A stretch of 64,000 nt of DNA from NCBI GenBank assembly GCA_003116975.1, contig BGKB01000068.1, positions 248,001 to 312,000 of the forward strand, written 5' to 3'. This DNA comes from Aurantiochytrium sp. KH105. Taxonomy: Eukaryota; Sar; Bigyra; Thraustochytrida; Thraustochytriidae. The position numbers were made by a program, and so were the translations under genes. The notes under the pieces were generated by a model that saw nothing but the letters and a program-made list of their open reading frames with translations, had not been told where the DNA came from and ran no database searches. Each line of letters starts with the position of its first letter. Position 1 is the stretch's first letter. This document shows, one piece after another, positions 32,201-41,555 of the stretch.

Positions 32201-35200
32201 AATGAAAGACCATCCAAACGTAGTACGTTGCTTCCACGAGGCACGATGCGTTAATGGTGTTGCCCAAGCGCAAATGACTCGTCATCGGCATGTCGTCAAC
32301 GGGGAAAAAGATCGCGACGCAGAGGTATATGTGAAAGAAGCCGAGACCAATGCGTGCTTTGACAGCACCACAATGCCAAAGGATCTTCCACGAACTTTGC
32401 ATACGCTTCATGAGCGAGTGATAAGAGCTCCGCGGGCGGATGCGTGATGTTTGCTGGTTCCCTTCGCCGTCTACGTCGCTTTCGCTGCGTGCGGCATGGC
32501 CCCTCGAAGCATTCGACTTGCAATATCGGGAAGCAACGTAGGCAAGAGGCAGCGCACCGAGGATTGCGAAAATAACAGCCACGATGCACAGCACGGCGAG
32601 TTGTTGGCGCTTACGGCTCTCCGTGCAAGTAAGGCAAACCTCCTTGCCTTTGACCTGCTCGAATCCATAGCCTTGTTTGCACCGCGAGCACAGAAAGCCT
32701 TCGTGTTTCGCAGCACAAAATTGCCGATCGTCTTCGTGCGAAGGCGTGCAAAATTCATTGGGGCACACGTACACGTTGACGCTTTTCCTACTTGCGCGCC
32801 AGTACCCGTCCAAGAGCTCCATGTTTCCTCGGGTTGTGCCGGGAAGCGAGCAGTTCATGACGCTCGAGCACGGAGAAACATCCACTGGGCCCGTGCAGTC
32901 CGTGGCATTGCGTTCAATACAGTCTTGAATGTACGAAGGCATTGCAATGTTGCAATCAGACGAGTTCACGGCCCCTTCCGTAGGTGACATGGTTCCCGTT
33001 GGACACAGAGCGCATACCAGAAGCTGAGCCGTGCTGTACGTGTCGCGAGGGCAGACTTCGCACTGCGAGCGGCCCGTGGTCTCGTTCACGGCTTGCACGA
33101 CGCCCAGACCTGCAGGACAGGCGCGCAGACTGAGGTAGGCACCAATGTTGCTCGAATAAATTTCTCGCACGACCCCAGACCGATTCTCGGCGATGCGGGC
33201 CTCATACACGGCGGCATTCGAACCCTTGAGAAGATAGTACTTGAGGTCAACAGATCCGGAGCTCGGCAGTGCCTCGTGATAGAGTGCCTCACCTGTGTAC
33301 ATGTCGACGAGCTCCCAGTAGGCGTTGTCAAGTGCAGTTGCCGTGCCCGTGTTCTCGAGGAGCGTGCGGCGACGATTTGCGCTCACAAGATCAGGGAAGC
33401 TGAGGACTAGACTTGAGTCTGCATCGGTCTCGAGCGTCACGCCTGAAGGACGAAAGCCTTGCACTGACTGTGCGGCAATGTCATCATATACTTTGACAAT
33501 GGAGGAATCCACTGGGGTAAGAATGGAAAAGGCTGTGACGGAAAAAGTTGCCTCATTGATCGCAGAGGCCGAATCGAGTGGCACAACGCTGGAGTGATTG
33601 GTCTTTCCACTCCTCATTCGAACTGCAAAGCAGCAATCCCCGAAATATTCTGCGGTTTCCACCAGCACCATAAAGCCGAACTCATCTTCGCTCCACGGGG
33701 AGGAGCCTGTCGACTCTACGTAAGCCAAGAGGTCGCTGCACCCAGAACATGAAGCATAGTCGTCGTTCCACTTGGCCTTGGCGCTCGAGCTACGCGAGGA
33801 TGGCACATTTAGCGAATTGATGGCATCTTCAGAAACGGACCAATCCAGGGTAATGTCCGAGGCACCAAAGTCAATGGAGTCGATTGTGGCAAAGGCCCCA
33901 GTTTCATCGCAAGGAGATCCTGCAATTTCCACGACAGGCAGTTCAAGAACCGTTGGACTCGTTGCTCGAGTATTTCTGCAAATCCAGGAGCTGTCAATGT
34001 CGTCACTGCCATGCTGGGCGTTGAGAACCTCCCAGGCTGCGTTCATGAGAGAGCAGGTGCACGTCATGTTATTTCCCGTAAAGTTGAAGCGCTGCCCGGC
34101 GACGACTGCGTCAGTCCACAAGTCCCACAGCCCCCCCAGCAGACCAATCGTGGTGTTGCTATCCTCGCCGCTTTCACCCCCCTCGCTGGCGTACAGCGCA
34201 TCTGTGTCGGCAATCAGCGCATCCGCAAGGACCATGTCGGTGACGAGATTATTCGAAATGTCCACCGCGAGACTTATGCTCGAGATTGGGAACGTGTACG
34301 AGCCCGAGATTCGATTGGCGCTGAAGTTGGCCATGAAGAGTTGCGTTGAGATGACCTCCGGGACAGGACCTTGGAGGTCATTTTGGCTCACATCCAGCGC
34401 CAAAAGTTCGGGAAGCTCCACGAGGCTCTCCGGCACGCTCCCGGAAAGTACGCAGTTAGAGAGCTGGAGAAACTGCAAATTTTGCGTGGCATTTGGCGCT
34501 GCGAGAAGGGAATTGATCACATTTTCCAAAAGGAGGGCGCCGTCTCCAGCATCGTCGGCATCGTCAAGATTGGTCTTCCCCTTGATACTGAGTGCCGCAA
34601 TGCTCTCGGGGAGCGCAGACGCAAGAGTGGCAATCGAACCGCGAAGGCCGTCTCCCTCGAGCTGTAGAACTTCGAGAGAGGTCATGTTTGCGAGACCGAG
34701 CGACGTGATTTGCAGCGTAGATGATTCGGGAACGCGCACTGTCAAGTCGGCGAGGCTCGTGAGGCTACTCAGATCTGGCGATGCCTCTGCGAGGTCGATG
34801 TCGACAATTCGCAGGGAGGCGAGGTTTGTGGAGAGACTGACGAGGTACTCGAGATCAAGCTCGAGGCCTTCGGCACGCTCCATGTCCAGCACAAGAAGGT
34901 TGCCCATGCCAAGCAGGCCCACAGCTTTGCGGACCTGCGCGATTTCGGAGAGTCCGCCGACGCCGAGGAGCTGCAAGACCAGTAACTTTGCGAGCCTCTT
35001 GTTACACGTGTCTTGGTCAAGGCTGTCGTCTACCGATGCAGCATTGCTTTGGATTCGCATGATGCGTATGGCGCTTTCGTCCACGTAAGAGGAGCCGAGG
35101 GTGCCCTCAAGCAAGTCGCAAAATGACGGCGTGCCCTCTGTGTAGAATTGAATGCCGAGATAAACACCATCAAAGATGCTTGCGTCGGTCATTTCTTCGA

Positions 35201-35420
35201 AGCATGCGTCGATGGCGTCTGATAGCGCATGCTCGCAGACACTTGCACCGCTGACGCAACGATCTTCGCAAACAACGGTATACTCGCTGTCAAACTCTGT
35301 GTCGGATCGGATCGTGCACGACCACGGACCGTTTGCTGCATACGTTGCGACGGCGGCGGTCTCGGTGATGGCGAGGACCATCAACAGGACGATACGCGCG
35401 AGTGTTGCTGAGGTGGCCAT
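29220..35420 (-). CDS. Giant receptor: LRR / Cys-rich ectodomain, polytopic membrane region and C-terminal protein kinase, 2066 aa
   Basis: One uninterrupted 6.2-kb frame. The signal peptide is MATSATLARIVLLMVLAITE. Residues about 150-400 hold leucine-rich repeats with many N-glycosylation sites. A Cys-rich GCC2/GCC3-type segment (CEVCPRDTYS, CALCPTGTMSP) lies at about 780-815 and another (FLCSRCKQGYGFEQ) near 905. About eight membrane spans lie between about 935 and 1345, the first near LAVLCIVAVIFAILGALPLA. A low-complexity acidic/Ser linker leads to a kinase domain at about 1605-1965. The P-loop is GVLGTGVSGTV, the ATP-site Lys is VAVKE Lys1625, the catalytic loop HLDVKPANVL has Asp1784 and DFG Asp1802, and the APE-like motif is SPERLRG. 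HLDVKPAN and SPERLRG are STE/MAP2K-like. A tail of about 80 residues follows. All key kinase residues are present, so it is probably active: an integral receptor passing an outside signal to a cytoplasmic Ser/Thr or dual-specificity kinase. Ligand unknown. Confidence 0.93.
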   Translation of the reverse strand: MATSATLARIVLLMVLAITETAAVATYAANGPWSCTIRSDTEFDSEYTVVCEDRCVSGASVCEHALSDAIDACFEEMTDASIFDGVYLGIQFYTEGTPSFCDLLEGTLGSSYVDESAIRIMRIQSNAASVDDSLDQDTCNKRLAKLLVLQLLGVGGLSEIAQVRKAVGLLGMGNLLVLDMERAEGLELDLEYLVSLSTNLASLRIVDIDLAEASPDLSSLTSLADLTVRVPESSTLQITSLGLANMTSLEVLQLEGDGLRGSIATLASALPESIAALSIKGKTNLDDADDAGDGALLLENVINSLLAAPNATQNLQFLQLSNCVLSGSVPESLVELPELLALDVSQNDLQGPVPEVISTQLFMANFSANRISGSYTFPISSISLAVDISNNLVTDMVLADALIADTDALYASEGGESGEDSNTTIGLLGGLWDLWTDAVVAGQRFNFTGNNMTCTCSLMNAAWEVLNAQHGSDDIDSSWICRNTRATSPTVLELPVVEIAGSPCDETGAFATIDSIDFGASDITLDWSVSEDAINSLNVPSSRSSSAKAKWNDDYASCSGCSDLLAYVESTGSSPWSEDEFGFMVLVETAEYFGDCCFAVRMRSGKTNHSSVVPLDSASAINEATFSVTAFSILTPVDSSIVKVYDDIAAQSVQGFRPSGVTLETDADSSLVLSFPDLVSANRRRTLLENTGTATALDNAYWELVDMYTGEALYHEALPSSGSVDLKYYLLKGSNAAVYEARIAENRSGVVREIYSSNIGAYLSLRACPAGLGVVQAVNETTGRSQCEVCPRDTYSTAQLLVCALCPTGTMSPTEGAVNSSDCNIAMPSYIQDCIERNATDCTGPVDVSPCSSVMNCSLPGTTRGNMELLDGYWRASRKSVNVYVCPNEFCTPSHEDDRQFCAAKHEGFLCSRCKQGYGFEQVKGKEVCLTCTESRKRQQLAVLCIVAVIFAILGALPLAYVASRYCKSNASRGHAARSESDVDGEGNQQTSRIRPRSSYHSLMKRMQSSWKILWHCGAVKARIGLGFFHIYLCVAIFFPVDDMPMTSHLRLGNTINASCLVEATYYVWMVFHSAPAMLWVSGIVVAGLIARRLLPAPDFVDMRDKLYSWFFFTLFGAVPFALWSSLATFMCADVEGVLILRISYSTYCEGSAYEGWRVYSCLVLIFFVFGGLLAFLIPLRSNIALLRKGTWGPAEREKVRWLDFLHSPYTNRASWFEGFDFGRKLVLIAGVVALRPGPTAVMDDDGSSSENAYDQGFVQIAYALVCTILSVFLFQFIQPYRNRFDAAFASLSQANLISIYIGAMLWTSSNSSDSEKRRYGGALWAIIAFELASLVGFALYDAVHLSQYPDREDEMRVKLRRNFYHRTAPLASPTTPGSYADADLEAQCTPGGRTSWRHDTYSSDSPRAAGFVPSQYAHDLNSHTSAVSKTSYTMTPEQTNSFLYDTPRADSSDSSDKGDGNDDDRGALRARSRNGQYDALPSPSQNGRLGNGERLGRQGLFSPRDADGDAYTSDGIPSPRRMAIDVTAGCGDEAIEAADKDAAIQLRSSKDFMVLDGIHFSTEAYVVLPSSEGEHEFDLDNSDLVPFDVPTKGNLVRLGVLGTGVSGTVYICLDKRNLHLVAVKEIALLNASLATREVRALDLVRKYAETHKDNVASDRVVQMHNAFLDQDAQRIGVVMAFESGGSLQDVLDDLQEARPLHGDSDEVAFKLRTVLSSSVAQRAVSALEKTLSAQSMGSEHSDQGDTGAVDIYGICNEVLLAQVAKDVLSALAVLDELGLLHLDVKPANVLVSREGRATLADFGLCQSLSSYERKESTKVAGTLKYMSPERLRGERASHASDIWAFGITLLSLVHGRYPVTLGDENTSSDQEKAAGSTARGASMNQGGGGGDSHDLYWKLLERVGGATVTLPAYARVCSSAGSSFTTVARVRFSAGFRDFMSKTLAVNPANRPSANVLLQHPWLKQVDESVLPSPPSTFDSSCQLLERASNALVESLPLRAKVAYSDAHVRCLGEKLGLSPEIVKYSLAVASSERDDVSVNFKTDTCDGTTREGGNGVRDVTIAKV

Positions 35421-37083
35421 GGTCTGACAGCGAGCACGATACGAGCGCGGTCTCTCGAGCGGCAGGCAGCGCAGCACGGTCTCAGCTGCTGTTGCACTCG
35501 TGGCTGCAGCTGCTCCTCTGCAAGTAAGCAGCACAGCCGCCGCCGGCGCTCCCTGAGGCCTGCGCTCCGCTCCGCTCCTCGCCTCGCTACTCCAGGGGCC
35601 GCAGTTGCGCCCCGGGTTGGAGCGGGTTCGGGGAGGCAGGGAGGCACACAGCAAGTGCGTGCAGGGTCTGGAGCTCGCACGTCCGAAAGGGGAGAAAGGG
35701 AGGGGAAGGGAGCCCTGGGTCGGGCTGCGCTGCGCTGCGCTGCACTGCACTGCACTGCACTGGGCTACCAGCAGCGGGCGTTGGCGTCGCGGTCTCCAAG
35801 ACTCGCGCGACCGCGGCGTCCGCTCTCGCTTGCTCGCTCGCTCGCTCGCTCACCCGCGGGGCGGCGGCGGCAGCGGCGGCGGAGCAGAGCAGACACAGGC
35901 GCCTGCGCCAGCACGCGGTTTCCCCGCGCCCGCGTCGGCGTCTGCAGGGTTCGCCGGGCTGGCCGGCCGAGTGCGCAGCGAGCTCGGCAAGATGGCGCCA
36001 CGCGCCTCCCGCCCGAGCTCGGCTTCCCGGCACCGGGACCGCGCCAATCCTCGCGCCAGTTTCCGCGCGGGGGCCGGGGCGCGCGCCTCGGGCCGGGGCG
36101 CGGGCGGGCGGGCGGAGCGGGGCTCGCGCGCGACGGGCGCTGCGCCGGCAGCGGCCTCTCTCGCGCGGCGCGCGGTGGCTGAGGTTTCAAAACCAAAAAG
36201 ACTTTGCTGCTGTGCCGGCTGGCTGGTTCAGACAGGAATTTTACGGCAACATGGCAAGTCGGCCCGCACAGTCGGGAATCCGGAAAAGCCCCGCTTCGCG
36301 CCGGCCATTCTCCACTTGCGCCCCGCGCGCATTCTTCACTTGCCTCGGTTGCTGTGCCCCACTTGCCAACGCTTTCATTTCATTTTCCCCAGTCTCAAGA
36401 AGAGTGGAGCCTTTTGGGCTTGTGCGAAGTCGACCCAAGGACGACTTATTACTACTCCGAGCATGTGGCAAGCTTCAGAAAAAGCTAGCAAGCAAGCTAG
36501 CAAGCAAGCATGCGAGCGGCTGCGAATCAACGAGCAAATCGTGGCTGCCCGAAGCAAGCCTCGCATCTTCAGACGCGTGCTGAGCCGCGCTGCACTGCAT
36601 GATCGACATCGACCACCCATGACTCTTCCCTAAATTTTTTTATGGATGATATTTTTTTTTTTCAGCGTTCGCGGAGCCGTTAACGTAACCGCACGTGATT
36701 GGCGGTTATGCGTTACGATGGAGGCGTTCCATGCATGTCGTAGGCCTATGTGGCAGGCAGGCTGAGCCATGTAATAAACAAAGCAATGGCGAGACTCGTA
36801 GGCAGAAAGAGGAAAAAGAGGAAATAGAGTTCCTATGAATGCGAGGCGCTGCGCTGCGCCCGTCGCGAACGCGCGGCAAACACGAAGCTCGCGGACGGCG
36901 AGAGCACCGCGACGAGGTCCGACGGAGGACGGGAGCAAGGGACGCCCTTTGGGAGGACGGGCTTGCGCGCGTACGCTCGAGCACTCGGGACAGACGGCGC
37001 GCACAAGATCGGCGGCCCGCGAGCCCAAGGGGCGCAGCGAGGCTCTGGACGAGCAGCGAGCGTGAACAAGGCGCCGCGTCACG
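35421..37083. promoter_or_regulatory. Divergent upstream region, receptor kinase / TLC-like gene
   Basis: Holds a GCTCG tetramer run (35827-35850), a CTGCACTG/CTGCGCTG array (35725-35762), several CACTTGC elements at 36310-36366, an AGCAAGCT/AAGC run (36485-36510), a T-rich stretch at 36635-36663 and TAGGCCTA (36741-36748). Open frames here are Arg/Ala-rich or repeat-derived and are rejected. Confidence 0.5.
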
Positions 37084-37761
37084 ATGTTGTACCCGAAGCG
37101 GTTCTTGGCGTGGAGTTTTGCCAAGACGATCACGCAGCTGACGATTGCCTTCCTGTCCATCTCGTTCATTGTCAAGAGCGGATTCTTCATCCCGGGATAC
37201 TACGATGGGACAGTGTGGTCGAAACAGAGCATCGCATGGCTCTACCTGGCGCAGGGTCTTTTCGAGGTCGTCGATCTTGGCACCGAGCTCTGGATGTTGC
37301 GCAGAGATAGCTCCAAGGACCATCTGCCGTGGGATTCCATCATTCACCACAGCGTGAGCGCCGCATACGCGCTTTACATTTTCGGTTGGGCCGAAGAACT
37401 CGACGCGGCATTTCTTGGGCTCGCCGTTGCGGCCCTCTCTTGCCAAATTATCGGGCCTCTTTACACCCTGCACCGGTGGCGCTTCAAGCACCGTCACCTT
37501 GCGCTCTCGATTCTAATCACACAGCTCGGTTACCGGACTCCTCTGGCCGTGGTGTCGGTAATTCGCGCCATTCAGTACTACAAGGTTGCCCCGTGGCCAC
37601 ATCTTGTCATCATGCTCTGCCTCTCATACCTGGACTACAAGTGGCTCAACTGGGCCATCAGTCTCTACAAGCGCAGGCGAAGGGAAAAGTATGGCATTCG
37701 GGTCGTCTCTGGCAAGGCTCAGGCTTCGGCCGAGGCGAGCGAGACGCGCAAGACACAATGA
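37084..37761 (+). CDS. TLC-like multi-span membrane protein, 225 aa
   Basis: About six hydrophobic segments: near residues 12-32 (FAKTITQLTIAFLSISFIV), 50-68, 93-110, 115-130, 150-168 and 178-198. The charged motif DSIIHHSVSAAYALYIFGWA contains the adjacent His pair seen in TRAM-LAG1-CLN8 (TLC) proteins such as TMEM56. A basic cytoplasmic tail (KRRRREKYG) follows the last span. TLC proteins act in lipid synthesis, trafficking or sensing in ER and other membranes; this one lacks enough signature to call ceramide synthase. The start MLYPKRFLAW directly precedes the first span. The antisense frame 36706-37497 is a shadow. Confidence 0.8.
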   Translation: MLYPKRFLAWSFAKTITQLTIAFLSISFIVKSGFFIPGYYDGTVWSKQSIAWLYLAQGLFEVVDLGTELWMLRRDSSKDHLPWDSIIHHSVSAAYALYIFGWAEELDAAFLGLAVAALSCQIIGPLYTLHRWRFKHRHLALSILITQLGYRTPLAVVSVIRAIQYYKVAPWPHLVIMLCLSYLDYKWLNWAISLYKRRRREKYGIRVVSGKAQASAEASETRKTQ

Positions 37762-37986
37762 TCAAGAGAAAACGGTGCATCAGTGGTTCTGGCAGCGACG
37801 ATCCTGATTGTCCCATGTGCAGAACCTCGACCTTGTCTCTCCTTTCCATATTTCAGTTTCCATGTATCTTCTGACCGATCCGCGCCCTGCATTGCCAAGA
37901 CCTCTTTTTTGCTTGCTTGCTTGCTTGCTTGCATGCATGCTTGCATTCTTTGACGACATGCTCACCACCTTTCTCTTCTTTTTTTC

Positions 37987-38029
<43 letters not shown>

Positions 38030-38256
38030 AAGCATGTCTGGCATGTATGCTTGACACGCGGCTTCAACAACGTAGCGTAAGTAGTAAGTTTCCGTTTCTG
38101 GCCTATCATCTTTTGACTTTTGTTGGTCTGATCGCGCCTCGTTTTTCCATTTTATAGCAACATTGATGGCGAGAGGCCGGCAACGAGTCAATTGTTGTTG
38201 TTGTTGTTGTTGTTGTTTTTGGTTCTTCACCCAAATGCAATTATGGGTCGCTCGTC
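37762..38256. repeat. Convergent interval with TTGC, TC and GTT microsatellites
   Basis: The gap between two gene ends carries (TTGC)n at 37910-37935 followed by GCAT units, a (TC)20 run at 37989-38028 and (GTT)n at 38192-38216. No gene is seen. Confidence 0.8.
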
Positions 38257-39279
38257 TCAATCCGTCTCATTCGCGCGATGCTGAGCACGAATCAGAGCGC
38301 GGTTTTCGTCCTTGAGCTGCGCAATTTCTGCGCGCAGCCGCGCAATGAGCGCAGCGCTATTATCGTTGCCCCTTGCACTCCCTGCGCCATTGGTCTCCGT
38401 CACAATTTCGATTTCAGAATCCAGAGGCGTGGTCTGAGCCGCTCCGCTCATGTGAGGTGGAGGAGGAGGTGGTGGAGGCGGTGGCGGGGCCTGCGTTGGT
38501 GTCGGCGCAAGTCTCTTGGTTGTCGACCCCATAGCAAGGGACTCAGCAGCAGCGTCGCCTCCTGCGCTTGCACGACCACGCTTGAGGCCATGGAACTTTT
38601 GCAGGATTTCGCTATCTGACTTAAAGAGTGGGCTTTCGCCATTGCGTGCAACAACCTTGTCGGACATGAACTCAGAAAGCGTATTGGGGCTTTGTGCGCT
38701 GATACGACTGCGAAGGCTTTGCAACGTCTTATTCATGCTCTCGACGTATTCCATCTTTTCCGAGATAAACTCGGCGTAGCGAGTGGCGTTTGCGTTTTTG
38801 GATTTACTCGCGACGTGAATAACACTCGATCGCACCTTGTACTCCGTGGTTTGGCCATTGTTCTTGACGTTGAAAACGAACTCGGCGACAAACATGTTTG
38901 ACTTGCACTCAGGCAGGTGGACCTTCATGCACACCGATTCTGCAACGACGAGAATGAGCTTTACATACTCCTCAGGCTCGCTATTGAAGCGATGAATCGC
39001 TTCTTCCACATTAAAGGCATCCGAACGGTCAAAGATGGCGCCCGTAGAAGAGACCTGCAAGACGCGAATACTCGTCATAGACCACTGCATGCCATCTCCG
39101 AGTAAGTTGTTGTTGGGAGACCCGTCTGCAGGCGGAGGCGGCGGGACAAAGGCTACCACAAAGTGCATCGTTCGCCCGTGAGAACCGACGTTCATGAAAG
39201 CCTTGTGTGACTGGTGCAGAATTTGGACTCTCGCGTACGAGTCGAAGTCTCCTGCTTCTACCTGCGCCATCGGGTTCAT
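38257..39279 (-). CDS. Hypothetical Pro-rich, coiled-coil protein, 340 aa
   Basis: The frame begins at MNPMAQVEAGDFDSYARVQI; a second Met three codons later could also serve. Residues about 10-155 look like a compact beta-rich domain (MHFVVAFVPP, MQWSMTSIRVLQV, YVKLILVVAESVCMKVHLP, MFVAEFVFNVKNN) that I cannot assign. Residues about 170-200 are helical. A Pro12 tract lies near 277, and the last 35 residues form a heptad-type helix (LIARLRAEIAQLKDENRALI). The Pro tract suggests binding of SH3, WW, EVH1 or profilin-type partners; that is inference. No signal or membrane span is seen. It lies convergent with the TLC-like gene. Confidence 0.75.
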   Translation of the reverse strand: MNPMAQVEAGDFDSYARVQILHQSHKAFMNVGSHGRTMHFVVAFVPPPPPADGSPNNNLLGDGMQWSMTSIRVLQVSSTGAIFDRSDAFNVEEAIHRFNSEPEEYVKLILVVAESVCMKVHLPECKSNMFVAEFVFNVKNNGQTTEYKVRSSVIHVASKSKNANATRYAEFISEKMEYVESMNKTLQSLRSRISAQSPNTLSEFMSDKVVARNGESPLFKSDSEILQKFHGLKRGRASAGGDAAAESLAMGSTTKRLAPTPTQAPPPPPPPPPPPHMSGAAQTTPLDSEIEIVTETNGAGSARGNDNSAALIARLRAEIAQLKDENRALIRAQHRANETD

Positions 39280-40034
39280 CTTGGGATTTGAGAAGACGCA
39301 AGTCGTGCTGCACGCTGTGCACGAGACCTTCGCTAGTTGAGCTCGAGTGTGCACGTTCGTGTGGGCCCGGTTCCCCGCGCCGCACCTGGTCAAGGCAAAG
39401 CAAGCCTAGCCGGCCCAAAGGCGTGCTTCTTCTGCTTGTTGTTTTTTCCCTTCTCGCGCGCTCCACGCCCCTTGCCGCCACGCTGGCTTGTCGAGCCAGG
39501 AGGCTCTTTCCGTTGTACGTGCAAAAGGCTAGCGCTGGGGGGGCGAGGCGCCGCACGCGCTCTTGCTCCCTCGCGCGCCCGCTCCGTCCCGCAATCGCCG
39601 GCGCGCCTCGACGAATCGGTTTGCCCCGCCTCACGCGCCTCTCTCTCTCTCTCTCTCTCCATCTTTTGACATAGAGGTTGGTGGTGCAGCTGGGTGGAGT
39701 GTCGTTATAGCAAGGCGGTTCAGACCAGGGGATTTGAGCGCATCAACCATGGCAACTGAAGATAGAATTCTATTCAGGTGTTCATACGAGTGAACGACAG
39801 CTCTTTCTTCTTCCCCCCGTTTATTCGTAGGTCATCCATTTTGGAACGATTTGTTGTCGCCGTTATTGTTTTGCGTTTCCATTTTGCAAGATTGGATCGG
39901 AACTGATGGCAGTGGAATTTTACTGCACACACAAACGACGCCACATCATCCTGTCGAGCCCCAAAAATCGACTTTTCTTTGTTTATAAACAATATCTCTT
40001 CTCGACAGTGTAAGTCAGTCAGTCAGTCAGTTAG
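39280..40034. promoter_or_regulatory. Upstream region of the 38257-39279 gene
   Basis: Contains a TC run (39641-39659) and a CAGT tetramer array (40013-40038) that reaches the end of the neighbouring gene. Sequence is GC-rich left of 39660 and AT-richer to the right. No gene seen. Confidence 0.45.
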
Positions 40035-41555
40035 TCAGTCTAATGCGTCGCCAGAAAAGGAAGTCGCTACGCGCAACGCGCGACTGCGCGAGGAGCCGTG
40101 ATTGAGAACGAGCGTCCATCGCATTCCCGCCACGCAAAGTCCAGTCGGAGGCTCGAACCACTCGAGACTCTTATGCACATGAAGACCATAATTGCTCAGT
40201 CGAAACAACGTCGGAGAGCTATCCTCGAAATTTACAAATGGTGGCAGCGTCGCCACAGAAGCGGATCCGCTAGCGCCGTCCGCATCGTTTTCGGCGTCAA
40301 AGAGAGAGTCCCACGCTTCCATCGCGGCTGTCGAGGGTAGCAACTCCTCTGTGGCTGATGCTGATGCTGATCCTGATGCCGATGCTGATGCCGATGCACT
40401 TTCTGATGCTTGCCGCCGTCGCCGACGCGACGAAGTCCCAAAGGCTGGAAGGTTCGGCACATTAGCCTCGACTACCTTGGTAATCTCCGGACACACCTCT
40501 GCCCGAACCATACGCAAGGTTTCGAGTCGATGCCGCGAAAGAAGCCCGGACTGCAGCATTAGCTCGAAAGAGACCCACGCGCAGCACGACACATCGACAT
40601 ATCGCAATGTGCGAAAATTCTTTTCGTCGCCGAGCGTGCTGAGCATGTAAAAGGAGGATTCGCCCGTGTTAAAGTTGCCCGCCATTGCTAGCGCCTGAAG
40701 CCCTGGGCATGCCTTGGCAAGGTTGTCAACTACATCCTCGGTCAAGTGCGGGCAAAACGATATATCCAATTCTACAAGCTTGTGCACGCCTCGTAATTGA
40801 ATCGAGTCGAGCATGACCAAGGCCATCTCCCATGAGTCTGGAGCATCTGCAGCTTGCTCCTGGTCAGACGCACATCCACCCTTTTCTACGGCGGGCTCAA
40901 TCATTTGCACAAAGTCGTCGGTGATTTCGGCACAGCGCAAGGGAAGGCACGTAATGTTTCCGTCGAGGAGGCCACCGAGTAGGGTGTCGGTGAGTATGCC
41001 ACGTGGCTGCCCACCACTATGTAGCGTGAGGGCAAGGAGTGCAATTTGTCGCAGCATTTCTTCCTTGACGCTAGGCGGCATCGTGGCCAGAGCTGCGATT
41101 TCCTCCGCAGAGACGCCCTGTAGATCTGCGCAAATGTACCGCACGCAAAGCGCTTCAAGCGTCGGAACGCGCGGCTCGCAGGATCGCCAATCCGCCGCAG
41201 ACTGCTTCAAGAACTCGCGCGTGGCGCGGTCGTACTCGGGTCGCGCACTGCGGCGTAGCACCTGCGAATCAAGGTAGGCACGCTCCTTGGCGCGCTTTTC
41301 TCTAAACTTTTCGAACATGCGCATCTCCATAACTTGTCGCGAGACCGTCATGGGCTCTGGTGGTCGCGGGCCGAGGCTCGTGTCCGCCTCTCGGCTCCAC
41401 GATGCCCCTGCGCTCGCGCCTGCGGCTGCGACACCGCGTCGCTTCGGCATGGCCTCGGCGCCTCGGGCGGCGAGTGCCGCCCTGATCTCCTGCCGCGCTT
41501 GCGCGCGCCAGTACCCGCACTTGCCGTGCCGCTCGGGGTCTGGCTTCCACGGCAT
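40035..41555 (-). CDS. Leucine-rich repeat (RNI/F-box-LRR type) protein, about 506 aa
   Basis: The folded part contains Cys-containing LRRs (LPLRCAEITDDFV, LVELDISFCPHLTEDVVD, CPGLQALAMAGNFN, LRYVDVSCCAWVSFEL, LETLRMVRAEVCPEITKV) like those of F-box/LRR and RNI proteins. A helical, charged region precedes it (EMRMFEKFREKRAKERAYLDS). No clear F-box is visible. A Ser-Ala repeat (SASASASGSASASA), encoded by GAT/GCA hexamers at about 40355-40395, interrupts the sequence before a folded C-terminal segment. The role is probably protein-protein interaction. Start uncertain: MPWKPDPERHG at 41555 and MPKRRG at 41450 are both plausible, and the frame is open to 41675. The 3-prime end overlaps a CAGT repeat. 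Confidence 0.8.
   Translation of the reverse strand: MPWKPDPERHGKCGYWRAQARQEIRAALAARGAEAMPKRRGVAAAGASAGASWSREADTSLGPRPPEPMTVSRQVMEMRMFEKFREKRAKERAYLDSQVLRRSARPEYDRATREFLKQSAADWRSCEPRVPTLEALCVRYICADLQGVSAEEIAALATMPPSVKEEMLRQIALLALTLHSGGQPRGILTDTLLGGLLDGNITCLPLRCAEITDDFVQMIEPAVEKGGCASDQEQAADAPDSWEMALVMLDSIQLRGVHKLVELDISFCPHLTEDVVDNLAKACPGLQALAMAGNFNTGESSFYMLSTLGDEKNFRTLRYVDVSCCAWVSFELMLQSGLLSRHRLETLRMVRAEVCPEITKVVEANVPNLPAFGTSSRRRRRQASESASASASASGSASASATEELLPSTAAMEAWDSLFDAENDADGASGSASVATLPPFVNFEDSSPTLFRLSNYGLHVHKSLEWFEPPTGLCVAGMRWTLVLNHGSSRSRALRVATSFSGDALD

Noticed and set aside
36706-37497. Minus-strand open frame of 263 codons
   Set aside because: Antisense to the TLC-like gene, lower in complexity and without membrane spans or a family match.
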